Positions 11,077 to 21,533 of a stretch of 64,000 nucleotides of DNA are shown here, one piece after another. Position 1 is the first letter of the stretch. The number at the start of each line of letters is the position of its first letter. The notes under the pieces are model-generated. The model did no database searches. It was not told where the DNA came from and saw only the letters and a program-made list of their open reading frames with translations. The position numbers were made by a program, and so were the translations under genes. Origin of the DNA: Saussurea involucrata (lineage: Eukaryota; Streptophyta; Magnoliopsida; Asterales; Asteraceae); NCBI GenBank assembly GCA_033807775.1, contig CM066319.1:162192983-162256982 (forward strand), written 5' to 3'.

Positions 11077-11436
11077 GGGAAATTAATTAAAATACCCAAA
11101 GTTTGACCAACTGTTACCAAAATACCCAAAAAAAATTTCATTTTGCAAAAATACCCAAAATACCCGCGATGGATCCCGCGATCGCGGGCTAGGGCTGACG
11201 TGGCACGTATTTTGGCCCCAAATGCCCCGCGAAGCCCCTCAACTTTGGCCGCGGTGCACTTTTGGTCCCTGCCCGCGATCGCAGCCCGCGATGGACCAAA
11301 ATTTTCACTTTTGGTCCCTGAAAATTTACACTTTTGGTCCCTGTACTTAGACGAATCTTGCATGCTTTTACTTTTTTTTTCCACAATTATTGTACTTTGA
11401 AGACCGATTTGTGGTTGAAATTCATTTGCATGTTTG
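11077..11436 (+). repeat. Left terminal inverted repeat of the MULE
   Basis: Includes GC-rich words such as cccgcgatcgcggg and repeated cttttggtccctg segments. Inverted copy at 14798-15165. By analogy with MuDR, TIRs carry the promoters; the plus-strand ORF starts 127 bases inside this one. Confidence 0.88.
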
Positions 11437-11562
11437 AGATTTCATCCATAAATATCAGTAGTATGCAATTCACAATTCACATTTCCTCTTGCTTTCTTTC
11501 TTGATTTCTCTCTTGCTTTCTTTCTTTGAATTGATTTCTCTCTTCTCTCATTTCATCCACAA

Positions 11563-11886
11563 ATGGCATCGTCATCAAACCCTAAGTCTACTCCTGAAAA
11601 AATGTCACCTCAAATCGAGGTCGCCATAGCAAAAAAGGAAAAGGAGATAGATGAACTAACAGAAGAGTGGAAAAAAATGATGGACAGGAAGGCAGTCCAT
11701 TTGAGAAAGATCGAAGAGGAAGACAGGGAGATCAAAAGGATGAAAGGGGATATAAAAGCTCAGGAGGCTCGTGTTCGTCGAGAACAAGAAGCAATTCACC
11801 ATATTCTGCAAGACTTCGCAATTATTCAAGCGAAGGTAAACGAGAAGCAAGCTTGGATTGATGAAACTAAATCAATTTTTAAGTAG
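11563..11886 (+). CDS. MULE accessory ORF, 107-aa charged coiled-coil protein
   Basis: I do not recognise a named family. The ATG at 11563 follows a pyrimidine-rich leader typical of a plant 5' UTR. The product starts MASSSNPKSTPEKMSPQIEV, then is almost wholly Lys/Glu/Arg/Gln-rich with heptad-like spacing (about residues 18-100), so a long coiled coil is likely. There is no membrane segment or zinc finger. It is transcribed from the left TIR toward the transposase ORF, the position held by mudrB in MuDR. Any role in transposition is inference from position only. Confidence 0.5.
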   Translation: MASSSNPKSTPEKMSPQIEVAIAKKEKEIDELTEEWKKMMDRKAVHLRKIEEEDREIKRMKGDIKAQEARVRREQEAIHHILQDFAIIQAKVNEKQAWIDETKSIFK

Positions 11887-12040
11887 GTGGTGGTTATATT
11901 TTTTTTTGTTTTGTATTTTTTTTACTGTGTTGTTATTTGTATTTTTTTTTACTGTGTTGTTGTTTTGTATTTTTTGTTGTTGTTAATTTCTCTGAAAAGT
12001 AGTTTTTAAGCCGCTGAACCACGGTTAGGTTGGATACATC

Positions 12041-12295
12041 ATGCAAGGTCAAGTCAGAGGTTACCTCATTCGTGGGCCTACTCCTCTTGTAGAATATATG
12101 ACAACCCTCAACTCATTTGCTAAAGTGTGTGCGGGTTGTGGTACACAATGGCCATACGTGGTTGCAAAAGCAGAAACCGTTGAAGAAGGGTCAGAAAGAT
12201 TGAAGATGAAGAGCTTGTTGGATGGAATACAAACTAGCTGTGTTATCAATGTTCATTTAGAAGCATATGTATGTGTGTGTGTATATATAATATGA
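12041..12295 (+). CDS. Small ORF of unknown function inside the MULE, possibly a second exon of the accessory gene
   Basis: 84 codons (MQGQVRGYLIRGPTPLVEYM...CAGCGTQWPYVVAKAETVEE) with one CxxC pair. No family recognised. It lies 154 bases after the coiled-coil ORF, separated by a T/G-rich stretch that could be an intron (11887-12030). Its 3' end runs into a duplicated segment and a TG repeat, so the true terminus is uncertain. Confidence 0.25.
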   Translation: MQGQVRGYLIRGPTPLVEYMTTLNSFAKVCAGCGTQWPYVVAKAETVEEGSERLKMKSLLDGIQTSCVINVHLEAYVCVCVYII

Positions 12296-12899
12296 AATGA
12301 GGTTTTGACAAGTTGGTATCACTGGACTCATTTAAGAATTGTGAAAATGGGTATTTGACGAATGATGATTCATGTGTGTTTGGAGCTGAAGTGTTTTAAA
12401 CACACATGAATCATCATTCGCCAAATACCCATTTTCACAATTCTTAAATGAGTCCAGTGATACCAACTTGTCAAAACCCCATTTATAAACAATTCTACCT
12501 TCTCCTATTGCCATTCACGATATCTATAAACACATTCAAATAATAATAATTTAAAACGATTTAATGAATTAGTTAATATATGATTATTATGTTAATGCGA
12601 TAGGAGTGTAAAACAAAATTGAAAAAAAATATGAGATGTACCATAAATTAAATAATTAACTATAATGGTGTAATTTGTTAAAATTAAAACGTATCTAATA
12701 TGAATATATAAACAGACATGTGTACTCAGAGTTAACATTCACTGCCATGGATGCAAGAACAAGGTCAAGAAAATACTAAGAAAAATTGAAGGTCTCCTAT
12801 TTTCTTTATGTGTGTAAATATATAATACGAATATATATATATATCATTTACAAACTAGCTGTGTTATCAATGTTCATTTAGAAGCATATGTATGTGTGT
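12229..12899. repeat. Direct repeat pair of about 50 bp inside the MULE
   Basis: 12229-12278 and 12850-12899 are the same sequence (acaaactagctgtgttatca... to ...tatgtgtgt), 621 bases apart. The first copy is the 3' end of the small plus-strand ORF; the second lies 12 bases from the stop codon of the minus-strand transposase ORF. The intervening DNA contains the long hairpin. A segmental duplication or an insertion between copies is plausible. Confidence 0.85.
12301..12478. repeat. Near-perfect hairpin, 81-bp arms, 16-bp loop
   Basis: 12301-12381 and 12398-12478 are inverted copies with one mismatch by eye. It lies between the convergent ORFs of the MULE. No target-site duplication is evident, so a separate MITE is not demonstrated. 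A transcript from either side would contain an 80-bp duplex suited to Dicer-type processing; it could equally be a fold-back transcription terminator. Function is inferred. Confidence 0.9.
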
Positions 12900-12910
12900 A
12901 TATATATCTT

Positions 12911-14611
12911 TTACAAATCAGTGTTTAGATCAACAGTATCATAAGGGTTTGTTCCATATGGTTCAAGCTGTGACGGGCCCGGGGTGTGACTGACAGAATG
13001 TCTCCTTGGCACGGTTGAAGGGGCGGGATTTGGACACTCTCCACGAGTGTGTCCTACGCATTGGCACCGAGTACATCTTCGTTGTATCGAACTTTCACCA
13101 CGTGATGGACGTCGGTCGTTCTTTCTCGGTCTCCCGGCCCTGTTCTTATCCATTAAAGGTGGATAGCATGGTGGAAGCGGGTCGGGTGGATACACCCATG
13201 CTGCAGGGGGTCCAGCTGGGTTTATTACCTCCACGTATGTTTTCCGGTAATATTCGGACGTGAAGAAAGGTACAGCCAAGTCGCTGCAATCTGTACGACC
13301 CATATATGTTGCTGCAGCGATGGCATGGCCGCACAGTAACCCAGATTTATCCCATTCGCGACACGAACAAAGGTGGTCTTCCATATTCACAATCGCGTGA
13401 ATATAGTCATCATGCACCTCGTACTTCCCATACCCGATTGCTCTTACCGGCCATGTCGCCGCACGACGTGCCCTGTACTGAACGATATTCTCCGCCGTTG
13501 GTGCGAGTGCATTTTGTATCTTAGCTCCTTTTAGGCGTCGAATTTGGTACCACTCTTGTTGAAAGGCCCGAAAGTAGTCCATAAGATTAACAATCGGACA
13601 TCTACGCGCAAAACGGGAGAGTGCATTCACAGACTCTGCACTATTCGAGGTCAGAATGTCATACCGTTGTCCAGTAAAATGGGTCGCACCCAAAGTCTTT
13701 TTGCCTGCTTGTTTGTGGTGGGGATTAAGTTGCGTCCTCGTACAAGTGTGTACGTCGTGCAACTTTCTAATCATTATCGCCCCTCCTTTGGGACCCGTGT
13801 GAATCGTGTACAACCTCCACTCACACTTTTCTCTAGCACATTCAACTACGTATTTGATTTTGTCAGATGCCCGCACGCGACTTTGGAAACCCTCTTCCAA
13901 GAACTTGAGTCCGATCTGACTTGCTAAGAGATCCTTCGAATCGAATATCTGACCTGCTGTTAAACTTTCGCTACGAATATAAGGTGTAGGTTCGTAGCTT
14001 TGTGTCTGGGTATGGGAGTCTGGAAGAATAGGGGGCATATCAAAAAAGTCATTTATCTGACTACATGATTTTCTACTAGGGGTATATTCTTCGTGATCAT
14101 CATTATCGGTGTCTGATCTGTCTATTTCAGAATTACCCGTTCTGAAAACGTGGGTTTCGTCATCAGCAACTCCAGCAGTACGCCATTCGTGTGGTTGTGG
14201 TGATGGTGGTGGTGGTTGTTGTTGTTGAGAATCAGGCTGCTCTATTTGGAGGTCTTCGTCGTCATCACCCTCCTCGTCACCGTCGTCGTCACCGTCGGAT
14301 ACGCCGGGATACACAAAGAGTAATGGGGGTCTTTCTGAATCGACTGCAAGGTGCAGAAAAGTAGAGATATCCCCATCGTTGGATAAATCCACAAATGACC
14401 CATCGCCATTTTTAAACACTAACTTGCAAATATCAGAAGAGTTGATTCCACATTTTTGCATGGCGTATGCAACAAACTTCTGATAAGTATAGTTTACTGA
14501 CACTTTTACACCATGCTTAGATTTATAAGCAAAATTCCACTCATTGTTATCTTGCACCCATTCACCATCAAAACAGAAATATAGCTTAGCTTTTGCAACA
14601 GATGAACTCAT
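12911..14611 (-). pseudogene. MuDR-type transposase with the DDE catalytic core deleted
   Basis: 566-codon open frame starting at the ATG at 14611. Residues 1-105 form the N-terminal domain of plant MuDR transposases (YFCFDGEWVQ...LLFVYPG), followed by an acidic linker. Residues about 215-300 resemble the Mutator DNA-binding domain (GLKFLEEGFQSRVRASDKIK ... KLHDVHTC). Residues about 405-435 are a SWIM zinc finger (CSCREWDKSGLLCGH) and about 513-527 a CCHC knuckle (CTRCQCVGHTRGEC). Between the DNA-binding part and the C-terminal third (LTSNSAESVNAL) the roughly 250-residue DDE nuclease expected in the family is absent, yet the frame stays open. The product could bind DNA but not cut it. Transcription would start in the right TIR. 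Confidence 0.85.
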
Positions 14612-14797
14612 TTTTTCAGTAGTATCTCAAACACAAAATATTGCAGAAAGAAATATTGCAACAATGAAATCGTTGTGTGAGAATTATGGCTTGAATTTTA
14701 CGTCTATTTATGAATGAAACAACCAACATATCAGAAAACCAATCTCTCATTTAATCCACAAACTGATATTCCAAAAACATTGATTTAACATTGATTG

Positions 14798-15165
14798 AAA
14801 CATGCAATTGAATTTCAACCACAAATCGGTCTTTAAATTGCAATAATTGTGGAAAAAAACCGTAAAAGCATCAAGATTCGTCTAAGTATAGGGGCTGAAA
14901 GTGTAAATTTTCAGGGACCAAAAGTTGAAAATTTCAGGGACCAAAACTGTAAATTTTGGCCCATCGCGGGCTGCGATCGCGGGCAGGGACCAAAAGTGCA
15001 CCGCGGCCAAAGTTTAGGGGCTTCGCGGGGCATTTGTGCCCAAAATACGTGCCACGTCAGCGTATCCCGCGATCGCGGGTATTTTGGGTATTTTTGCAAA
15101 ATTGAAAAATTTTAGGGTATTTTGGTAACAGTTGGTTTGACTTTGGGTATTTTAATTAATTTCCC
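14798..15165 (-). repeat. Right terminal inverted repeat of the MULE
   Basis: Inverted copy of 11077-11436 with scattered differences. It carries the same cgatcgcggg words and ggtccctg-type repeats. The transposase ORF starts 187 bases inside it. Confidence 0.88.
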
Positions 15166-15349
15166 TTTTTATTTTGTTAAATAATTAAATGTATAAATAA
15201 AAGAATTAAAATAAATGAGGTGGCAAAAGAGTTTGAGGGAATGGGGTACAGGTGTTTAGAGATCGTTAGGGATGGAAGAAAAGCTGATGTGGCGCTGATG
15301 TGGAGTGGAATATTTGAAAGATTCCCTCCATGGGGTACTGATGGCCTTA

Positions 15350-17737
15350 GATTGGATTGTAGGGGATTGTGGTTGGAGTATGAAAATTTTGAGATTGGAT
15401 TGGAGTTGAATATTATGTAAGTAGATGAGAGAGAAAGTAATATTTTAATTGAGATTGGATTGGTTGAGATTGTTGTTGTAGATAGTCTTAGGCCTCAGGC
15501 CATTATTGGAAGATTTAAACAATCCAGCTCTCCGATTCGAAAAAACAGAAAGAAAAAAAAATCCTGCTATTCTATGTTCTATCTTCGATCCCCTTCATTT
15601 ATAGGTTCCTCGGCCCGATTCTTCCTCCCTAATGGAGAATAGCCTACATATGTAACTTTTCAACTCCCAATAGCATATATTTGGTGTCGTGAGTGAAGGA
15701 AGGAAGCACGACCTGTGATTCTTTGCAGTTTACAGTAAAAGAGAAGTGCTGAGGATGATGGATAATCGTTATCCAGATGAAGGTTTTGGAAGAAAGTTAC
15801 CCAAGTTGGAAGAAAGCATGACCCGGTAAAGGCACTATTTGGGGTGTACAACAAGTTGAATGAGGTTATAGGAATGGAATCCTCTGCAGATCGGAATCAG
15901 GTGCATGTTTCATTTCATATTCTCTTTTTCAATTTCATACATAAAACACCAATGGAAGCTTGATTTCTTTGGTTGGTGGTTTGCAAAGGTCCATTGAAAT
16001 GCCCTTTTGCATCAACAGTTCAAAAGATCGGAATCAGGTCAATGTTCATTTTTGTTAGAGAAAATGCAGGTACTCTCTATGTTTGTATGTAAACTATGAA
16101 TTATTTTTGTGATTTTGGTTTCATTTCGAAGTTTTGACTTTTACTTTTAGATTGAATTAGTTTTGTGGTTTCAGTTACATTTTCAAGTTCTCGGTTTTGA
16201 AGTTCATTCTTTGTTATTTACTCTGCTTACCAGGTGTTTGTTGAAAGTCCTCAAAGAAATAAGAAATGGTCATAATGTTTTTGCTGTAGCTTGAATGACA
16301 TCTTAATCCTCATTGGAATCAGTAACTTGAATTCTCTTTCCATTTCCTATGAATATTAGAATAACATCTTTGCTAAGTTTGGATGCAGGTACTTAATCGC
16401 TAAGAAAATGTTTTAACCTGAAGTACCAGTTTTTGACAACGATGGAGCAAGGTACTTATTTACTCTGCTTACCAGGTGTTTATTGAAAGTCCTCAAAGAA
16501 ATAAGAAATGGTCATAATGTTTTTGCTGTAGCTTGAATGACATCTTAATCCTCATTGGAATCAGTAACTTGAATTCTCTTTCCATTTCCTATGAATATTA
16601 GAATAACATCTTTGCTAAGTTTGGATGCAGGTACTTAATCGCTAAGAAAATGTTTTAACCTGAAGTACCAGTTTTGACAACGATGGAGCAAGGTAACCCC
16701 GGAAGTATCAGTGTTTCTGTCCAACCTGAGTTATTTTATTTCTTATATTTTAAAACTGCCATTTATTTGTGAACATTTTTGAATCTTTCGATTTTGGATT
16801 CGTGAACTTCGCTAAAAAGTGCAAAATGAGATCTTATTCTCTAAAAAACATAAAGTTATTTTATGTAATATTTGCCTTGGATCACATCTGGTCTTTAACA
16901 ATTGCAATTTGGTTAGAATTAGGTTCTCCCGTTGGTGTTTTCTCATATAAATCAGGTTTCATTTCTATAATTCTTTGTTGGAACTTAAAACAGGGCGCCC
17001 AACATTTTATAAAGATATCATCGGGGTTGAGAAAAGAGACAATGAAGAAGTAAAGCCATTGGAGAGGTCATTTTGTTGACCTTTAGATTTATGGACATAT
17101 TCATGAGCTTGGTATGTATTATTTGTTGTATTTGTCAAAGATTTCTGATTGATTTTGAATCTTATTTTCTGGGTTTTAATGGATTGTATTCCATGATTGA
17201 TAGGTCAATAAGTAGCTACAAGAAAGGATGAGCATGCCAAAGAAAACCAGAGGCAGAGGTGTAACAAGGTAAAATTGTCTGCGGATGAGTCATCTGGACA
17301 ATTTTTCTTCATTCCATTAAGCTCTTCTGCTGTTACTTTTTTAGTCAATGAAATACAAAAAAACTGAATTTTACATGATTTAGAAATCAAAATGGTAGAA
17401 TTCGAATCCAAAATCATACATACACTTGATGATGGCTGGAATGTCATACTTTAACAATCTCTGACTAACTGTCGTCACTTGATTCATAAGGTTGAGAAAG
17501 AAATTCTTGTTCTGCATCTTTAAAAAAATCCATCATTCTAGAAGTTATCGTTGTCGAAGAAACTTACGGTTAATGCTCTCTTCAGTTTTTGGTTTTTCTA
17601 TTGTATCCCCTTATTCTATTCTATTTCGCTTGGTAACAGAAACTTCTATGACATTCCATAAATTTTATTCTCTAAGATCAATTTACTCACTATCGTTTCT
17701 ACTTAGGGTAGTACGAAGTACAAATAAAGCAAAAGCC
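15350..17737 (+). other. Unassigned 2.4-kb region with splice-like signals and short exon-like stretches
   Basis: No ORF above 100 codons. Short open stretches end or begin at splice-like sites: about 15785-15900 (…VGRKHDPVKALFGVYNKLNE…, ending cag|gtgc) and about 16993-17072 (opening after ttaaaacag| and reading TFYKDIIGVEKRDNEEVKPL, then ERSFC and stop). Repeated motifs such as gatcggaatcag|gt occur at 15892 and 16025. I cannot assign a family. It may be a decayed or intron-rich host gene or captured gene pieces; the evidence does not decide. Confidence 0.25.
16214..16697 (+). repeat. Tandem duplication, two 242-bp copies
   Basis: 16214-16455 and 16456-16697 are near-identical. Each runs from ttatttactctgcttaccag to gacaacgatggagcaaggta. 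Differences by eye are one substitution (gtttg/attg) and one base lost from a T run. High identity indicates a recent local duplication. Confidence 0.9.
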
Positions 17738-17740
17738 TAA

Positions 17741-18025
17741 GGGGACGTTTACCAAATGCTTACCCGGTAAGCGTTTACCAAGTCACATTACCTACCGGAT
17801 TAATATGGCACGGACCAAAAATCTTATCCGGTAAGAGCGAATGCAATGACCGAGAGTCATACCCGGTAAGTGAGGGCGGCAACTCTTACCACGGTTAACA
17901 CTTACCAGGTGAATGGTTGCATACGAAACCAATTTGATGGACTAAAATCTTACCCGGTAAGTAAGTGATAGTGTTAAATCTTATTGGTAAGCCCTTACCC
18001 GGGTAAACGTTTGGTAAACGGCCCC
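17741..18025. mobile_element. Tourist-like MITE, 285 bp
   Basis: The left end ggggacgtttaccaaa and right end tttggtaaacggcccc are inverted copies with small differences. TAA occurs on both flanks (17738-17740 and 18026-18028), the 3-bp Harbinger-type duplication. The body is built of repeated ttacccggtaag/cttaccgggtaag words, so most of it is self-complementary. No coding capacity. Confidence 0.8.
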
Positions 18026-18028
18026 TAA

Positions 18029-18904
18029 GATAGCAATCAGAATTAACATAATGGATTATATCAAGGGAAAGAATAGATGAAAACGGATGCAAAAATAAGA
18101 GATGCCATCAATTCCCCAATGATACCGTGTAGTTATTTTTAAATGAGAAAAGATTGGAAAGAAGCAAAACTTGATCATTCATTTCTACGTATTTGATATA
18201 CAACCTCTTCAATTATGCTTGAGCTTATGCAGTTTGTAGCTGCAATGATTAATCTTAACATTTTCGTTATCTTTCCGTGTTTTCCATTACTCGATTTAGG
18301 AATTAGGACTATGCATTATGATGGTTGAGTTGTTTTGTTGGACTTTTTCTATAGTTGGACCACGGATCAGATTTTATTTTCTAGGCTTGATTTTTGCTGC
18401 TGGGTTTTTTAAGTATGGTTATCTTATTGTTGAGGTTATGGTTTGGTTCCGGCTTCATTTTTGGATGGGATTTAAAAAATTGTAATTGCCCATTTTTTAA
18501 GACCTCTTCTGTTGTTTTTACTTGAGCATCCTTTTGGGTAGATGTTACATTTTTTGTAAAAATGGGTATATGTCCATTTGATTTTTGTACTATCATAAAA
18601 AATCCGGGTGTTCAGTCCCCTTAAAAAACGCTAGAGCTTTTAATTGCTTATTGAAAACTATATTAGATTTTGTAGGTCAATGGTTGACGACATATTCATC
18701 CTATGAAAGTGGGTTTGTTCTAATTCTTTTTAACTACAATGTTTAACTTCTATCTATGGTTTCCATAGGTTTTGAATCTAAGGGCATCCCTGCAGTAAAA
18801 GAAAGCTCAAGGAACTGAATTATCCGACCAACGTCAAAAATTGTTACTCGTTTGTGAACAATTTGGCAAGCTTCTTGCACTGCCATCTGGTTTCGATTGA
18901 AGAC
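18029..18904 (+). other. Unassigned DNA with a possible terminal coding exon next to element B
   Basis: Mostly AT-rich with no recognisable gene. At about 18801-18900 an open stretch reads QGTELSDQRQKLLLVCEQFG then KLLALPSGFD and a TGA at 18898-18900. It looks like a real peptide segment rather than noise, but I cannot place it in a family and no clean splice acceptor in the right phase is visible. Element B inserted with its duplication aagac (18900-18904) overlapping the last base of this stop codon. Confidence 0.25.
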
Positions 18905-21518
18905 TGTAACACCCGTAATTTTTGGGTAAGTGTAATTTCAAATCGGTGTGGAAATCGATCTTTCAAGAGAAATAGAATAAATAGGATTTTGGATTAAATT
19001 TTAGATTTCATAGTCTTTTTTGGATGGAGAAATCAAACACGAATCCAACGGGCCTTTCCGGAGCGAAAATGGAGCTAAAACGAAGAAGTTACGGCCAAAA
19101 CAGTGTTCGGTACCTTCTGGGCTAAAGTGACATCCGGGAGTGACACTGACACTTTAGCATGTCACTTTCGCAGAGGAAATATGGCCCTCGGTACATTTTA
19201 GGCGAAAGTGACATGCAAAAGTGACACTGTCACTTTCGCATGTCACTCTCGCGGGCGGCTGCAGTGCATAAAATCCGATTTTTCTTTATTTGGTCATATC
19301 TCTCTCATTTCTACTCCGTTTTTGGCAATTCAAATTGCCATGGTTTCGTCTTTGAGAGCTTTTTGAGGATAGAGTGTTAGTTTTGGGAAGATCCAAGGGT
19401 ATTTGGTGGTGGAGTGGAAGCAAAGATCAATAGTTCATCATCATCACCTCCATCTTCAAGAAAATTAGGGTTTCTAGGTTTTCATCAAAACCTAAGTGGT
19501 GAGTTCATCCTCCTAGCTTCTAAACTTTCATATGAGTTTAAAATGCTCCATTGATGACTTCCTAGTGTTTATATTTCTCAAATTTTGGTTTGGATGATTT
19601 TTGGGAAGTTAGGTCAAATTGGAGTTTTGGTCAAAATGAAGATTTTGATATAAGATGTTTGGGGAATGATTCTAAGTGCTTGGACATGTATATTTATGTT
19701 TAGAAAACTTTTGAATCTAGGGTTTGAAGAAATTTCTTGTGGATTCAAGTTTCTACAAGGAGCTTTTATTGGGGTAAAATCTAAATTTAGCCTAAATCTA
19801 GCAAGGTGAGTTCAAGTTGCTTTGTGAAAACTTTGTACATGTCAAAATGTTATTTTTCCAAGTACTTATGTGTTTTACATGAAAATTGTCAATGTTGAGT
19901 TATTTGGTGGGTTTTAACCCTTTGAAGTATTTATGGTTGTAAATATGGTAAAACACTTACATTTGGAATTTTTGGGAAAATGTGATAGATAAATCATACA
20001 TGAAAATGGGTTATTGATTTATGTTATAAATGGAGTCTACTTGTTATAAAAATGCATCTTGTGTATATTTTGGAAACATGCATTTAGTACATCATGGGAC
20101 GATTTGGAAATGTATGGAGTGAATTCTTTGGAAAAGAGGGTTGTCCCAACCCAAGGTTCTATTTCGGGTTTTTTCTTGGATTTGAAATAGTATTGGTAAA
20201 AGTGTGTGTTGCTACGTTTTATCTCATGTTATGACTTTTCATGAATTATCTTTTGAGTCAGTTGAGTTTATGGCTCGGTATTGGATTTTGTTAAGTCTTG
20301 AGGACAATTGTCCAATTTTGATAGCTCAAAGTTGAGTTTTGATCATGGTTTACGTTATTTGGGAATTGCATGATTTGAATGCACTGGTTTATTATTTTGG
20401 GGTCGTGTAATGTTTTAGACCTTGTTAGCTATGGATCCATAGGCATTTGAGTTTCCCAAGTCTCGCGGGCAAGAGATCGGGATTGATTGAGCTCAGTTTA
20501 CAAGACATTAGTTTCTCTTTCGTAGCACGGAATAGGCATCGGGTTCCATGATAAGTAAGGCGTGGACCTACATGGTCGGGCGTCGTCTCATGGGTAGTAA
20601 GGTGTAATTCCAAATGTGCTGTTGTGGATTTTGAGTGACCCAATGTATAGACCTGGAGTGGTTGAAGTTGGGGGCTCCCTAGTCTCACGGGCAATAGATC
20701 TGGAGTGATTGAGCTCAGTTTACGAGAGTAATCCACGTGGGTGTTTTATTGCATAGTAGGTGACCCACTTTTGTGTTCCGTCACGTGCAATGTATACAGG
20801 CCTCCCCCGTCACCGAAAGGTGTTGTGTTGGGTATTTGCGTTTATCCATGTTTTCGGTGACGTATCATATTTATGAGAATTGCTTTTCCACGTTATATGA
20901 GTTATGGGTTATGTTTCATCCATGTTTGGGGATGTTTGGAATAATGGCAATTTAATTATGAATTCAATCGATTTGAGTATCAAATGTTATTTCACCTTTC
21001 ACGTTGGTTTTGGAAATGAGTTCATATATTAAAGTTTTCAGCACGGGATTTGTGTGAGTTGGAAAAATGGGTGATTTGCATCTAAAGTAAATTCTTTTGA
21101 ACTCATGACTTAAATTGCATCTCTCACGATTTATGAATTTATATTGTCATGATAAAACTTTTGAACTCACTAGGCGTTAGCCTAACCCTTTGTATTTGTC
21201 GGCATGTGCAACAGGCTCAGGTTGGGAGTAGCTTTAACTACACAGTGAAGTGGTGAGTGCTAGTAGAGTGCACGAGAGGTGATTTGCTTAAGTAAAGTCT
21301 TCCGCACTGATTGGGAATAGCAAATTGTAATTTCGTTAAGTAACACCCGACTTGATTTGGTTACCTAGTATGACTTGAATTATTAATTGTGAGAGGTATT
21401 ATGTTTATCTTGAGGAAATTTCAAGAATGGCTTGTAGAAGGAATTCTATTCCTTAAGTGATTATTACCTTTATCGAAATTTTATTTAGTTGCTCTTCCCA
21501 AATTTTGAGGGTGTTAAA
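18905..21518 (+). repeat. 5' LTR of element B (2614 bp)
   Basis: Starts tgtaacacccg at 18905. The end is altered to ttaaa where the 3' LTR has ttaca. It holds a cluster of gtgacat/atgtcac and gcgaaagtgac/gtcactttcgc inverted words (about 19118-19256), a donor-like AAG|GTGAGTTCA (19803-19813) and a stem-loop TAGGC-gtta-GCCTA (21171-21184) preceded by tgaactcac. Confidence 0.92.
19118..19256 (+). repeat. Inverted-word cluster (gtgacatgc / gcatgtcac) in LTR of element B
   Basis: Six or more copies of an agtgaca/tgtcact word in both orientations within 140 bases, including the pair gcgaaagtgacatgc and gcatgtcactttcgc. It recurs at about 46806-46940 in the 3' LTR with some drift. Confidence 0.85.
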
Positions 21519-21521
21519 AGT

Positions 21522-21533
21522 TGGTATCAGAGC
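21522..21533 (+). other. Primer-binding site of element B
   Basis: tggtatcagagc, three bases after the 5' LTR end. Same initiator-Met tRNA type as the other elements. Confidence 0.9.

Larger units (their letters stand above)
11077..15165 (-). mobile_element. Mutator-like element (MULE) with long TIRs and 9-bp TSD
   Basis: Both ends begin gggaaattaattaaaatacc (right end in reverse complement) and stay inverted copies for about 360 bases (11077-11436 and 14798-15165), with small indels. The 9-bp flank tttttattt is present exactly at 11068-11076 and 15166-15174, the TSD length of the Mutator superfamily. It carries a deleted MuDR-type transposase on the minus strand and a coiled-coil ORF on the plus strand, so the two ORFs converge from opposite TIRs, as mudrA and mudrB do in maize MuDR. 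It sits within the Harbinger element and is therefore younger than it. Confidence 0.9.
10341..15346 (+). mobile_element. PIF/Harbinger element, interrupted by a Mutator-like element
   Basis: Left terminal inverted repeat ggccatccgtaccc starts at 10341. The right end reads gggtactgatggcc and finishes at 15346; twelve or more of the first fourteen bases are inverted matches. TTA flanks both ends (10338-10340 and 15347-15349), the diagnostic 3-bp target-site duplication of the superfamily. Between the ends are transposase fragments (10730-11020) and a complete MULE (11077-15165). Without the MULE the element would be about 0.9 kb, so it is an internally deleted, non-autonomous copy. Confidence 0.82.

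Noticed and set aside
13006..13927. Plus-strand ORFs of 72-127 codons opposite the MULE transposase
   Set aside because: Shadows of the minus-strand transposase frame, with no independent motif.
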